From contig NZ_CAMLRU010000080.1 in NCBI RefSeq assembly GCF_946482535.1, positions 1 to 11,366 on the forward strand: a stretch of DNA of 11,366 bases, read 5' to 3'. The DNA comes from an uncultured Flavobacterium sp. (GTDB lineage: Bacteria; Bacteroidota; Bacteroidia; Flavobacteriales; Flavobacteriaceae). The notes under the pieces are model-generated. The model was not told the origin of the DNA, made no database searches, and worked only from the letters and a program-made list of their open reading frames with translations. Below, in pieces: positions 1-6,591 of the stretch (the first letter of the stretch is position 1; every line of letters starts with the position of its first letter). The position numbers and the translations under genes were made by a program.

Positions 1-1641
1 GATATCGAAGATATTTATAAAACCAAGGCTGAAGCCTTGTATCAATTGGGCAGCATTGAAGAAAATTTAAACCGCAATAACTTAGCACTCAATTATTATA
101 ATCGGGCATTAGCATTAAATAATCGAAGTAAAAGTTTAGACCAAAAAGCGGCTATTCTATTGGCGTTGAGCAGAACCAATGAAAAACTTTTGGACCTAAA
201 AAAATCACACAACTATTTAAAGGAACACTTAGCTTTAAAAGACAGTCTTTTTGAGGTAAGCCAACAAAAATTGGATGCCAACGATTATCAGGAATTTAAA
301 GAAAGTGAGCGCATGAAAGCCATTGATCAAATGACCAAAGAAAATGAAGCGCAAAAAAGAACCAATAAATTCGTTAAACTAATCAGTATACTGGGCATTG
401 CTTTAATCTCTATTCTTTCGCTGCTCAGCTTGTCTTTGTACAAAAATAATATCATCCGAACCCGTTCTAACGAACTTTTAAAAGAAAAAAACCTGGAACT
501 ACAACTCGCCAAAGACAAAGCAGAAAAAGCTTCTAAAGCTCGCGCGGAATTTCTTTCTACGGTTAGTCATGAGCTGCGAACACCGCTGAATGCAATTAAC
601 GGAATTACCCATTTATTGATTGAAGATAATCCGAAACAAACCCAATTGCATTACCTGAATTCACTGAAGTTTTCCGGAAATTATCTTTTGACATTCATCA
701 ATGAGATACTCGAAATTAACCGAATTGACTCGAACAACATTGAAATTGAATACATCGATTTCAATCTGAAACAATTACTGCAAGACATTCAAGATTCCAT
801 GCATGAAATTGCCTCTAAAAACAACAACCAATTCACTCTGGAAATTGACCCAAGAATCCCTGAAGTCTTGTTGGGCGACCCAACCAAACTCTCCCAAATC
901 TTCATCAACTTGATTAATAACGCCTTGAAATTCACCAAAAACGGAGAAGTCAAAGTGATTGCTAAATTGATGGAAGAAGGCAAGGATTTTTCCCGAATAA
1001 ATTTCGCCGTCAAAGACACCGGAATCGGTATTCCTGAAGAAAAACAGGAAACTATCTTTGACAGTTTCTCGCAAGGTTCCATCGAAATCAACCGCAAATA
1101 CGGCGGCACCGGTTTGGGCTTGACAATTGTTAAAAAATTAGTCGATTTATTGGGCGGCGAAATCAGTTTGAAAAGCGAAGTAGGTATTGGAACTTCTTTT
1201 ACTGTCGAGCTCAATTTACTCAACGGGAGTAAAAAAATCATCCAAGAAAAACCTAAATCTTATTCCGATGATGTTTTGGTCGGTAAACATATTTTGGTGG
1301 TTGAGGACAATAAAATCAATCAAATGGTGACCAAAAAAATGTTGGAAAACAAAGGCATGAAATGCAAAATCATTGACAATGGTGAACAAGCTATCGAAGT
1401 AATCAAAGCCAAAAACGATTTTAATTTGGTTTTAATGGATGTTCACTTACCCGGCATCAACGGAACAATTGCCACCCAACAAATACGGGAGTTTAATACC
1501 AAAATACCTATCATAGCATTAACGGCTATTTCACTAAACGAAAACAGAGAAATGCTGCTGTCTTTTGGGATGACCGACGTCATCACCAAACCTTTTGACC
1601 CTGAAAATTTTTATCGAATTATAGCTTTAAATTTGGTTTAG
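1..1641 (+). CDS. Hybrid histidine kinase with N-terminal TPR repeats and C-terminal receiver domain (5' end missing)
   Basis: The reading frame is open from the first base, so the true start lies upstream; 546 codons are visible. Residues about 10-85 look like TPR helices (paired A/L/Y-rich helices). One hydrophobic helix follows at about 124-147, then a charged coiled-coil linker at 150-180. The HisKA dimerisation helix carries the H-box SHELRTPLN with the phospho-accepting His at visible residue 190. The ATPase domain shows the N-box FINLINNALKF (301-311), G1 DTGIGIP (339) and G2 GGTGLGL (368). A receiver domain at the C-terminus has the acidic pair VVEDN, phospho-acceptor Asp 480 (LMDVHLPG), the conserved Thr in IALTA and the Lys in ITKPF. 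There is no DNA-binding output domain, so signal must pass to a partner or feed back on the kinase. In this group TPR sensors usually sit outside the inner membrane; that topology is inferred. The signal is unknown. The stop codon overlaps the opposite-strand phosphorylase gene by 4 nt. Confidence 0.93.
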   Translation, partial: DIEDIYKTKAEALYQLGSIEENLNRNNLALNYYNRALALNNRSKSLDQKAAILLALSRTNEKLLDLKKSHNYLKEHLALKDSLFEVSQQKLDANDYQEFKESERMKAIDQMTKENEAQKRTNKFVKLISILGIALISILSLLSLSLYKNNIIRTRSNELLKEKNLELQLAKDKAEKASKARAEFLSTVSHELRTPLNAINGITHLLIEDNPKQTQLHYLNSLKFSGNYLLTFINEILEINRIDSNNIEIEYIDFNLKQLLQDIQDSMHEIASKNNNQFTLEIDPRIPEVLLGDPTKLSQIFINLINNALKFTKNGEVKVIAKLMEEGKDFSRINFAVKDTGIGIPEEKQETIFDSFSQGSIEINRKYGGTGLGLTIVKKLVDLLGGEISLKSEVGIGTSFTVELNLLNGSKKIIQEKPKSYSDDVLVGKHILVVEDNKINQMVTKKMLENKGMKCKIIDNGEQAIEVIKAKNDFNLVLMDVHLPGINGTIATQQIREFNTKIPIIALTAISLNENREMLLSFGMTDVITKPFDPENFYRIIALNLV

Positions 1642-2450
1642 TAATTCAAGATTAATGTTTTAATCAAATGTCTTACTTTGGGTTCGGCTTCTTGTGCCGC
1701 TTTTAAAACTTCTTCGTGGGTAATACTTTCCAAGTGTTCTTCACTACCAATATCTGTAATCACCGAAATTCCGAACGTTTCCAATTCCATGTGACGGGCT
1801 ACGATTACCTCGGGCACTGTTGACATTCCGACACAATCGGCGCCTAAAACTTTGACCATTTTGTACTCGTGTAAGGTTTCAAATGTTGGGCCTTGCAATC
1901 CAAGATAAACACCATCATGCACTTCAATGGCTGAAGCTTGGGCTATCTCTTTAATTTTGGCAATCATTTTTGTACTGTAAGGCTCACTCATATTGACAAA
2001 ACGAGGTCCGAAACGAGTATCGTTTTTACCTCTTAAAGGATGTTCTGGCATCATATTGATATGGTCGGTAATAATAGCGATAGAACCCACTTTATATTTC
2101 GGATTTACACCGCCGGAAGCATTAGAAACTATTAGTTTGTTTACGCCTAAATACTTCATTACTCTTACCGGAAAAGTAACTTCCTGCATGCTGTAACCTT
2201 CATAATAATGGAATCTGCCTTGCATGGCTACAACTTTTTTTTCACCAATGGTTCCAAAAACCAAAGCACCTTTATGTCCTTCAACCGTTGATACCGGGAA
2301 GTTGGGAATTTCATGATACGGCAAAGTAAATTCGATGGTAATATCATCCGTAAAGCTGCCCAAACCTGAGCCTAAAATCACACCGTATTCCGGCGTAAAG
2401 TTGGTTTTTCCTATGATATAGTTAACGGTTTCCTGTACAAGTTCCAACAT
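1638..2450 (-). CDS. Purine nucleoside phosphorylase, trimeric (PNP/MTAP) family
   Basis: The 270-residue protein has normal length for the trimeric PNP family, which cleaves purine nucleosides with phosphate to the free base and pentose-1-phosphate in the cytoplasm (purine salvage). Visible family motifs are the phosphate-loop GSGLG (27-31), GHKG with His59, QGRFHYYEG with Arg79, His81 and Tyr83, the ASGG turn (111-114), GLQGPTFET with Glu191, the GMSTVPE signature with Ser210, and His245 in HEEV. These match phosphate- and base-binding positions of human PNP. Odd point: the position equivalent to human Asn243, which contacts the purine ring, is Asp233 here (VITDIG). A change to Asp there shifts human PNP towards 6-aminopurines, so specificity for inosine/guanosine should not be assumed; I recall Asp as common in Bacteroidetes homologues. 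The start ATG follows AT-rich DNA and no convincing promoter was found. The gene is convergent with the kinase gene and overlaps it by 4 nt. Confidence 0.93.
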   Translation of the reverse strand: MLELVQETVNYIIGKTNFTPEYGVILGSGLGSFTDDITIEFTLPYHEIPNFPVSTVEGHKGALVFGTIGEKKVVAMQGRFHYYEGYSMQEVTFPVRVMKYLGVNKLIVSNASGGVNPKYKVGSIAIITDHINMMPEHPLRGKNDTRFGPRFVNMSEPYSTKMIAKIKEIAQASAIEVHDGVYLGLQGPTFETLHEYKMVKVLGADCVGMSTVPEVIVARHMELETFGISVITDIGSEEHLESITHEEVLKAAQEAEPKVRHLIKTLILNY

Positions 2451-2575
2451 GAAATTAAATTTTATAAATTATTTTTTAAGACTGACAATATTAAAAAACT
2501 TTAAGGCAATACTATCATAATTACCAATTGTTTTTTGAACAAAGTAAAACTAAAAGCCATAAGGCAATAATGATT

Positions 2576-2586
2576 TTTATCATAAA
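2576..2586. promoter_or_regulatory. Short C-centred palindrome upstream of the Rrf2 gene
   Basis: TTTAT-C-ATAAA is a perfect 11-nt inverted repeat around C2581. It shares the core TATCATA with the 21-nt palindrome at 3088-3108, and a further bare TATCATA core lies at 2513-2519. The same heptamer also occurs inside coding sequence (near 1509 and 3602, and on the other strand near 2412 and 4049), so the core alone is weak evidence. Possible accessory regulator site; inference only. Confidence 0.2.
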
Positions 2587-2605
2587 TAGTTTTTCCGACT
2601 TGATA

Positions 2606-2622
2606 AAAAATAACTTATTTTT
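2606..2622. promoter_or_regulatory. 17-nt palindrome upstream of the Rrf2 gene, candidate autoregulatory operator
   Basis: Arms AAAAATAA and TTATTTTT flank a single C (2614), giving a perfect inverted repeat whose right end is 40 nt before the chosen start of the Rrf2 gene. It has the same design as the 21-nt palindrome downstream of that gene: a C centre and the shared core ATA(A/T)C(T/A)TAT. Rrf2 proteins bind as dimers to AT-rich dyads and often repress their own genes, so an autoregulatory site is plausible. The AT-rich setting makes chance symmetry possible. Confidence 0.3.
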
Positions 2623-2662
2623 ACCATCATTAAAGGAATCTTTTGAAGTAACTACCTCATTT

Positions 2663-3076
2663 ATGCTCTCTAAAAAAGCCAAATACGCTATAAAAACGCT
2701 TATTTATTTACATCAAAATAAGACTTCCACTCCAATCTCCGCTAAAGTTATAGCCGAAAACGAAAAAATTCCTTATAAATTTTTGGAAACCATATTACGT
2801 GATTTAAGGCAACACAAAATTCTGAAAAGCAGTCGTGGTCCCGAAGGCGGATACAGCTTTCTTAAAGACTCTAATGTAATTACAGTTGCAGAAATCATCC
2901 GATTGATTGATGGTCCGATTGCCTTAATCCCTTGTGTTTCTGAAAATTTTTACAGCAAATGCAATGAATGTATAGAGGACGAAGAAACTTGTAAAATAAG
3001 AAAGCTTTTTGGTCAATTAAGAAACGAAATGTTACCCATATTGAACAAAACAATCGAAGAATTGAATTCGATTTAG
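2663..3076 (+). CDS. Rrf2 family transcriptional regulator with four clustered cysteines
   Basis: The frame is open further upstream, but the family begins at MLSKKAKYAIK, so ATG 2663 is chosen; this gives 137 residues, the usual Rrf2 size. A winged helix-turn-helix occupies about 1-65: PISAKVIAENEKIPYKFLE is the recognition region and RGPEGGY (58-64) the wing, a family hallmark. The dimerisation helix VAEIIRLIDG (75-84) precedes a cysteine loop with Cys91, 100, 103 and 110. Rrf2 sensors such as IscR and NsrR hold an iron-sulfur cluster with three loop cysteines spaced C-x5-C-x5-C. Here the spacing is C-x8-C-x2-C-x6-C, so a cluster or a thiol switch is possible but not shown. The adjacent plus-strand genes (barrel and TSUP permease) start 79 nt after the stop, beyond a palindrome and promoter, which makes them the obvious targets. 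Palindromes before the gene suggest autoregulation. Confidence 0.92.
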   Translation: MLSKKAKYAIKTLIYLHQNKTSTPISAKVIAENEKIPYKFLETILRDLRQHKILKSSRGPEGGYSFLKDSNVITVAEIIRLIDGPIALIPCVSENFYSKCNECIEDEETCKIRKLFGQLRNEMLPILNKTIEELNSI

Positions 3077-3087
3077 TCATTTTTTTT

Positions 3088-3108
3088 AAATTTATATCAT
3101 ATAAATTT
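3088..3108. promoter_or_regulatory. 21-nt perfect palindrome overlapping the promoter of the barrel/TSUP operon, candidate Rrf2 operator
   Basis: Left arm AAATTTATAT (3088-3097), centre C3098, right arm ATATAAATTT (3099-3108): ten of ten positions pair. The right arm contains the first three bases of the upstream TTTG promoter element (3106-3109), so a bound dimer would block RNA polymerase. It lies 12 nt after the Rrf2 stop codon. As a terminator it fits poorly: the T-run (3081-3087) precedes the dyad on the plus strand, and no U-tract follows on either strand. A protein-binding operator is the better reading, with the neighbouring Rrf2 protein as first candidate. Confidence 0.5.
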
Positions 3109-3136
3109 GGTAGGAATTATATGTTTTATACATTTG
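3106..3136 (+). promoter_or_regulatory. Bacteroidetes-type promoter (TTTG - 19 nt - TACATTTG)
   Basis: TTTG at 3106-3109 and an exact TAnnTTTG match, TACATTTG, at 3129-3136 are separated by 19 nt. This agrees with the consensus for the primary sigma factor of Flavobacterium and Bacteroides. Transcription would start a few bases after 3136, leaving a leader of roughly 10-16 nt before ATG 3156. A second exact match, TAAATTTG (3102-3109), overlaps the upstream element. It drives the barrel and TSUP genes. Confidence 0.6.
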
Positions 3137-3155
3137 GCTCAAATTAACCTTTTGA

Positions 3156-4661
3156 ATGATTAAGCATAAATACCTTTTTTTATTGACTTTAGTCCTTGTA
3201 ACTACAAAAATGTTGGGACAAAACGATTCTGTTTCCCAAGCTAAAGCAGTCAAAAAAGAAACGCGTAAATCCTATTATATTGAAGCCGAAAGCTACGGCA
3301 CCAAAAGAGAAACTGAGCCGCAGGCTTATGTAATCAATTACAATGAATTAAGTCGATACAAATCATCTAAAACCAATTGGTTACAACTTGGTTTGTATTC
3401 CAGAATGCGTACCGAATGGCGGCACAATGATATCAGAAGAACTGATACTTACAGCAATGATTACCCAATCCTTTTCAAATCACGCGCCTACATCGGAATT
3501 CTCAATATCATTGATCCGTTTCGCGCTGCAGTTGAGTTTGGAGATTCCAGAAGAAACAATGGCAACTATCCGCTTGACAACAGAGATGTCAATCGTACCG
3601 ATATCATACAAGCCTATGCCGAACTCTATTTTGACAAAATCCTACCCAAAGATGCTTTAGGAAATAAACGGCCTGCTTTTTTGCGGTACGGTAGAATGGC
3701 CATGGAAATGATTGACCGAAGGTTGATTGCCGTAAACCAATGGCGAAATACAACCAATAATTTTAAAGGATTCAGAATCCAAATCGGACAAGATAAAAAC
3801 GATTGGCAAATGGACTTTTTGCTTTTAAATCCCATTCTCAGAGACATCAATGATTACGACAAACCGGATACCAACCAAGAGTTCAGAGCCATTATCGGTC
3901 ATTGGAGAAAATGGTCAGACTTCATGACTTTGGAACCTTATTATTTATCCTTAAAACAAGAGGCTGCTGTTGCCAATGGCAATAAACCTCGTAACATCCA
4001 CAGCATCGGACTTAGACTTTACGGTTGGATAAAAAACACCGGTTTCAACTATGATATTACGGGTATTCATCAATTTGGAGATGACAATCACAAGAATCAA
4101 AAAGCATACGCTTTTACGGCCGAAATGGGCTATACTTTCCAAAAATCAATTTACAAACCACGAATCAGTGCCTTTGTAGGATATGCCAGCGGTGATAAAA
4201 ATCCAAACGATGATGAAAGCAATCGCTTTGAACGTTTTTTTGGTTTTGCCCGTCCATGGTCAGCCGATGACTATTTCATCATGGAAAATATTATTGCGCC
4301 AAAAATCAAATTGGAGTTCCGTTCTAAAATAAAAAATACCGTTGTAAAAGTAGATACAGGCTATAATTTTTATTGGTTGGCCAGCAAAACGGATCGCTTT
4401 AATAACTTTTTAGGCGGAACCACTAACAATAGAGACTTAACGGGACAAAGCGGCTCATTTTTAGGACATAATTTCGACTTCCGAATTCGAAGCAATCCTT
4501 TAGATTATCTCGAGGCAACTATCGGGTATTCCCATTTTATCACCGAGGAATTCGTTAGAAACCAACAATTAGCGGAAAACGGCAATTTTGCCTCTAATTC
4601 CGACTTCCTCTATCTCGAACTGACTTTCAACTTTTTAGAATTAATCAAGAAAAATAAATAA
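3156..4661 (+). CDS. Outer-membrane beta-barrel of the alginate-export (AlgE-like) family
   Basis: The 501-residue protein starts with a signal peptide (basic MIKHK, hydrophobic 6-20, likely cut after Gly21-Gln22). The mature part has alternating polar/aromatic strands and charged loops, as in porin-like barrels. Two stretches recall alginate-export domain proteins: FLRYGRMAMEMIDRRLI with the following WRNTTNNFKGFR (175-207), and GDKNPNDDESNRFERFFGF (346-364). The family name comes from Pseudomonas AlgE, but Bacteroidetes members occur without alginate genes, and none are visible here; transport of alginate is not implied. The last amphipathic strand (FLYLELTFNF) is followed by a short basic tail instead of ending on an aromatic residue. 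The gene has its own promoter and a palindromic operator candidate, and is followed after 10 nt by a TSUP permease, so the two probably form an outer- plus inner-membrane pair. Function inferred: passage of a small, probably anionic solute. Confidence 0.8.
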   Translation: MIKHKYLFLLTLVLVTTKMLGQNDSVSQAKAVKKETRKSYYIEAESYGTKRETEPQAYVINYNELSRYKSSKTNWLQLGLYSRMRTEWRHNDIRRTDTYSNDYPILFKSRAYIGILNIIDPFRAAVEFGDSRRNNGNYPLDNRDVNRTDIIQAYAELYFDKILPKDALGNKRPAFLRYGRMAMEMIDRRLIAVNQWRNTTNNFKGFRIQIGQDKNDWQMDFLLLNPILRDINDYDKPDTNQEFRAIIGHWRKWSDFMTLEPYYLSLKQEAAVANGNKPRNIHSIGLRLYGWIKNTGFNYDITGIHQFGDDNHKNQKAYAFTAEMGYTFQKSIYKPRISAFVGYASGDKNPNDDESNRFERFFGFARPWSADDYFIMENIIAPKIKLEFRSKIKNTVVKVDTGYNFYWLASKTDRFNNFLGGTTNNRDLTGQSGSFLGHNFDFRIRSNPLDYLEATIGYSHFITEEFVRNQQLAENGNFASNSDFLYLELTFNFLELIKKNK

Positions 4662-4671
4662 ACCAAAAGCC

Positions 4672-5535
4672 ATGAAAAAAATCAGACTAAGACATATCGG
4701 TATTTTTATAGTGTTGTTAAAACTCTCCTTAATTGCCATTGTGGTTTTAAAATATTTACCTAATGCAAAAGCGGAAGATTTGGCTTTTGACCAAACCTTT
4801 TTATGGTTTGTCTTAGCCGGGTTTTTGGCACAAATTGTAGATGGCGCTCTGGGTATGGCTTATGGAGTAACCTCCAACACTTTGCTTTTAAGTTCCGGAT
4901 TATCACCCAAAGTCGCTTCGGCTGCCGTTCACACTGCAGAGGTGTTTACCACAGGCGTTTCGGGTTTGTCTCATATCAAATTCGGCAATTTTGATAAAAC
5001 GCTTTTTTTCAAATTAGTCATTCCCGGTGTAATAAGTTCTGCTATTGGCTCTTATCTTTTGGGCAACATTATTGATGGCGATTTTATCAAACCTTTTATA
5101 ATGATGTATTTATTGGTATTGGGTATCCTAATCCTTAAAAAAGCCTTTGCTAATCATATCAACAGTGAAAAAAACATCAAAAACGCTCCTTATTTGGCTT
5201 TGTTTGGTGCCTTTCTTGACGCTATTGGCGGCGGTGGTTGGGGACCGATTGTAACTTCCAATTTAATCCACAAAGGCAACACGCCTAACATCGTTATCGG
5301 AACCGTAAATACTGCCGAGTTCTTTATCACTTATGTTAGTGCCGGAATTCTGATTTATTTTGCCGGTATCCAAAGTTGGCAAATCATTTTGGGGTTAATT
5401 ATAGGTGGTGTAATGGCTGCGCCTTTAGGAGCTTATTTTACCAAAAAAATACCTAGAAAATCATTGATGACTATGGTTGGAGTACTAATCATAATAACCT
5501 CACTCTACGGTATTTTAAAAGCCTTTTGGCTATAG
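4672..5535 (+). CDS. TauE/SafE (TSUP) family inner-membrane permease
   Basis: The 287-residue protein is highly hydrophobic, with about eight membrane segments. TSUP proteins show an internal duplication, visible here as GFLAQIVDGALGMAYG (50-65) with AVHTAEVFTTGVSG (85-98), mirrored by GAFLDAIGGGGWGPI (179-193) with TVNTAEFFITYVSA (211-224). Characterised members move sulfur-containing organic acids or inorganic sulfur anions (sulfite/sulfoacetate export, taurine-related transport), and the exact substrate varies. It starts 10 nt after the barrel gene, in the same transcript. With the upstream Rrf2 regulator, a sulfur-compound transport role is reasonable but unproven. The stop TAG (5533-5535) directly abuts the lpxK stop on the other strand, and no room exists for a separate terminator. 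The first 35 residues include an extra hydrophobic helix before the family core. Confidence 0.9.
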   Translation: MKKIRLRHIGIFIVLLKLSLIAIVVLKYLPNAKAEDLAFDQTFLWFVLAGFLAQIVDGALGMAYGVTSNTLLLSSGLSPKVASAAVHTAEVFTTGVSGLSHIKFGNFDKTLFFKLVIPGVISSAIGSYLLGNIIDGDFIKPFIMMYLLVLGILILKKAFANHINSEKNIKNAPYLALFGAFLDAIGGGGWGPIVTSNLIHKGNTPNIVIGTVNTAEFFITYVSAGILIYFAGIQSWQIILGLIIGGVMAAPLGAYFTKKIPRKSLMTMVGVLIIITSLYGILKAFWL

Positions 5536-6534
5536 GTGCACTGCTTTCATCACTAAGGCATCAAATTGGTCTTGACCGGCAATGAATTTAGACTTTATGG
5601 GTAAATAATACAATTGATTCCCAAAGTCTTCCGCTTGAAGTCGGACAAAATCTTTTTCGGTGGTCACGATAATTTTGCCGTTGGCTTTATTTTTAATAGC
5701 CAAAATATCGCTTTCGCTAAAATGATGGTGATCGGCAAAAGTCAAAACGGCATCATTGCCCGACTGTAAATAATCAAAAAATGGTTGAGGCTTTGCAATT
5801 CCGGCCAACAATAACTTCTCTTGCTGTTTGACAGCCACAATGCTCAAACGGTCATTTGCATTGTAAACCGCTTCATCATAATCCACAAAGCTGAAGAAAA
5901 TCGGCACCGGTAAACCTATTTTCTTTTTGATATTTTGCTGCCCAAGTTCACTGAGGTCTGACGGACATTTAGTGACAATTATAAGATGAGCTCTTTTGGC
6001 TCCGGATCGGCTTTCACGAAGATTACCTGTTGGTAACATAAAATCGTTACAAAATAATTCATCATAAGAAGTCAACAATATATAGAACCCGGCTTTGACT
6101 TTTCGGTGTTGAAAAGCATCATCTAGTAAAATCACTTCCGGTTTTTCTTTTTGTGCCAATAGTTGTGTGATGCCGTTTCGTCTGTCTGCATCTACGGCGA
6201 CTTGTATCTGCGGAAACTTTTGAAAATATTGAAATGGTTCATCGCCCAGAATTTCTGCATTCGCATTGGCATCCGCCAAAATAAAACCTTTAGATTTTCT
6301 TTTGTAACCCCGACTCAAAGTAGCCACTTTATATTGAGGCGAAAGCAACCGAATCAAATACTCAATTTGTGGTGTTTTCCCGGTGCCACCAACACTCAGA
6401 TTCCCGACAGCTATGACCGGAATATCAAAAGAATACGATTTAAGGATGCCTTTATCGTAAAGATAATTTCTAACGGAAGTAACAATGCCATACAAAACGG
6501 CCAAAGGGAAAAGTAATTTTCGCAACAAAATCAT
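5530..6534 (-). CDS. lpxK: Tetraacyldisaccharide 4'-kinase (lipid A synthesis)
   Basis: LpxK phosphorylates the 4' position of the tetraacyldisaccharide-1-phosphate precursor of lipid A with ATP, at the cytoplasmic face of the inner membrane. The 334-residue length is typical. An N-terminal hydrophobic helix (4-20) anchors the protein. The P-loop GNLSVGGTGKTP (44-55) has Lys53; SRGYKRKSKGF (74-84), GDEP (97-100), LDDAFQH (137-143), LPTGNLRE (167-174) and VTTEKDFVRL (290-299) follow in the expected order. GDEP Asp98 and the ADHHHF histidines (about 269-271) fit the catalytic Asp and His known from Aquifex LpxK. Start ATG (reverse of 6532-6534) opens the family-typical short hydrophobic N-terminus. 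The gene reads away from the 6592 gene, and about 57 nt holds both promoters; on its side only a weak TAnnTTTG-like TACTTTCG is seen. It confirms a Gram-negative lipopolysaccharide outer membrane. Confidence 0.96.
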   Translation of the reverse strand: MILLRKLLFPLAVLYGIVTSVRNYLYDKGILKSYSFDIPVIAVGNLSVGGTGKTPQIEYLIRLLSPQYKVATLSRGYKRKSKGFILADANANAEILGDEPFQYFQKFPQIQVAVDADRRNGITQLLAQKEKPEVILLDDAFQHRKVKAGFYILLTSYDELFCNDFMLPTGNLRESRSGAKRAHLIIVTKCPSDLSELGQQNIKKKIGLPVPIFFSFVDYDEAVYNANDRLSIVAVKQQEKLLLAGIAKPQPFFDYLQSGNDAVLTFADHHHFSESDILAIKNKANGKIIVTTEKDFVRLQAEDFGNQLYYLPIKSKFIAGQDQFDALVMKAVHL

Positions 6535-6555
6535 AGCACGAAAGTAACGATTTTT

Positions 6556-6563
6556 TATCTTTG
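6556..6563 (+). promoter_or_regulatory. Exact -7 promoter element TATCTTTG
   Basis: TATCTTTG matches the Bacteroidetes TAnnTTTG element exactly and lies 28 nt before ATG 6592, a fitting distance. No TTG/TTTG element is present about 19 nt upstream, so only half of the consensus is met. It would start the operon 6592-9079. Confidence 0.42.
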
Positions 6564-6591
6564 AATGAAAATATTACCGTTCCAATAACTA

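Noticed and set aside
775..1241. Minus-strand open frames within the kinase gene (99 and 150 codons)
   Set aside because: They are antisense shadows of strongly conserved kinase domains and show no family features.
1650..1665. GATTAA / TTAATC dyad at the kinase/PNP junction as a bidirectional terminator
   Set aside because: AT-only arms apart from one G-C pair, no U-tract on either side, and it is explained as the PNP C-terminal coding sequence.
2528..2662. N-terminal extension of the Rrf2 frame from a TTG at 2528
   Set aside because: The extension has no family similarity, crosses the palindromes at 2576-2622, and Rrf2 proteins begin at the MLSKKAKYAIK segment encoded from ATG 2663.
3156..4661. 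Assignment of the barrel as a true alginate exporter
   Set aside because: No alginate synthesis, epimerase or lyase genes are visible, and the family is broad in Bacteroidetes; the neighbouring TSUP permease points elsewhere.
5519..5535. Stem AGCC-TTTT-GGCT at the end of the TSUP gene as a terminator for lpxK
   Set aside because: Only 4 bp of stem and a short U-run on the minus strand; too weak to call, and it lies within coding sequence.
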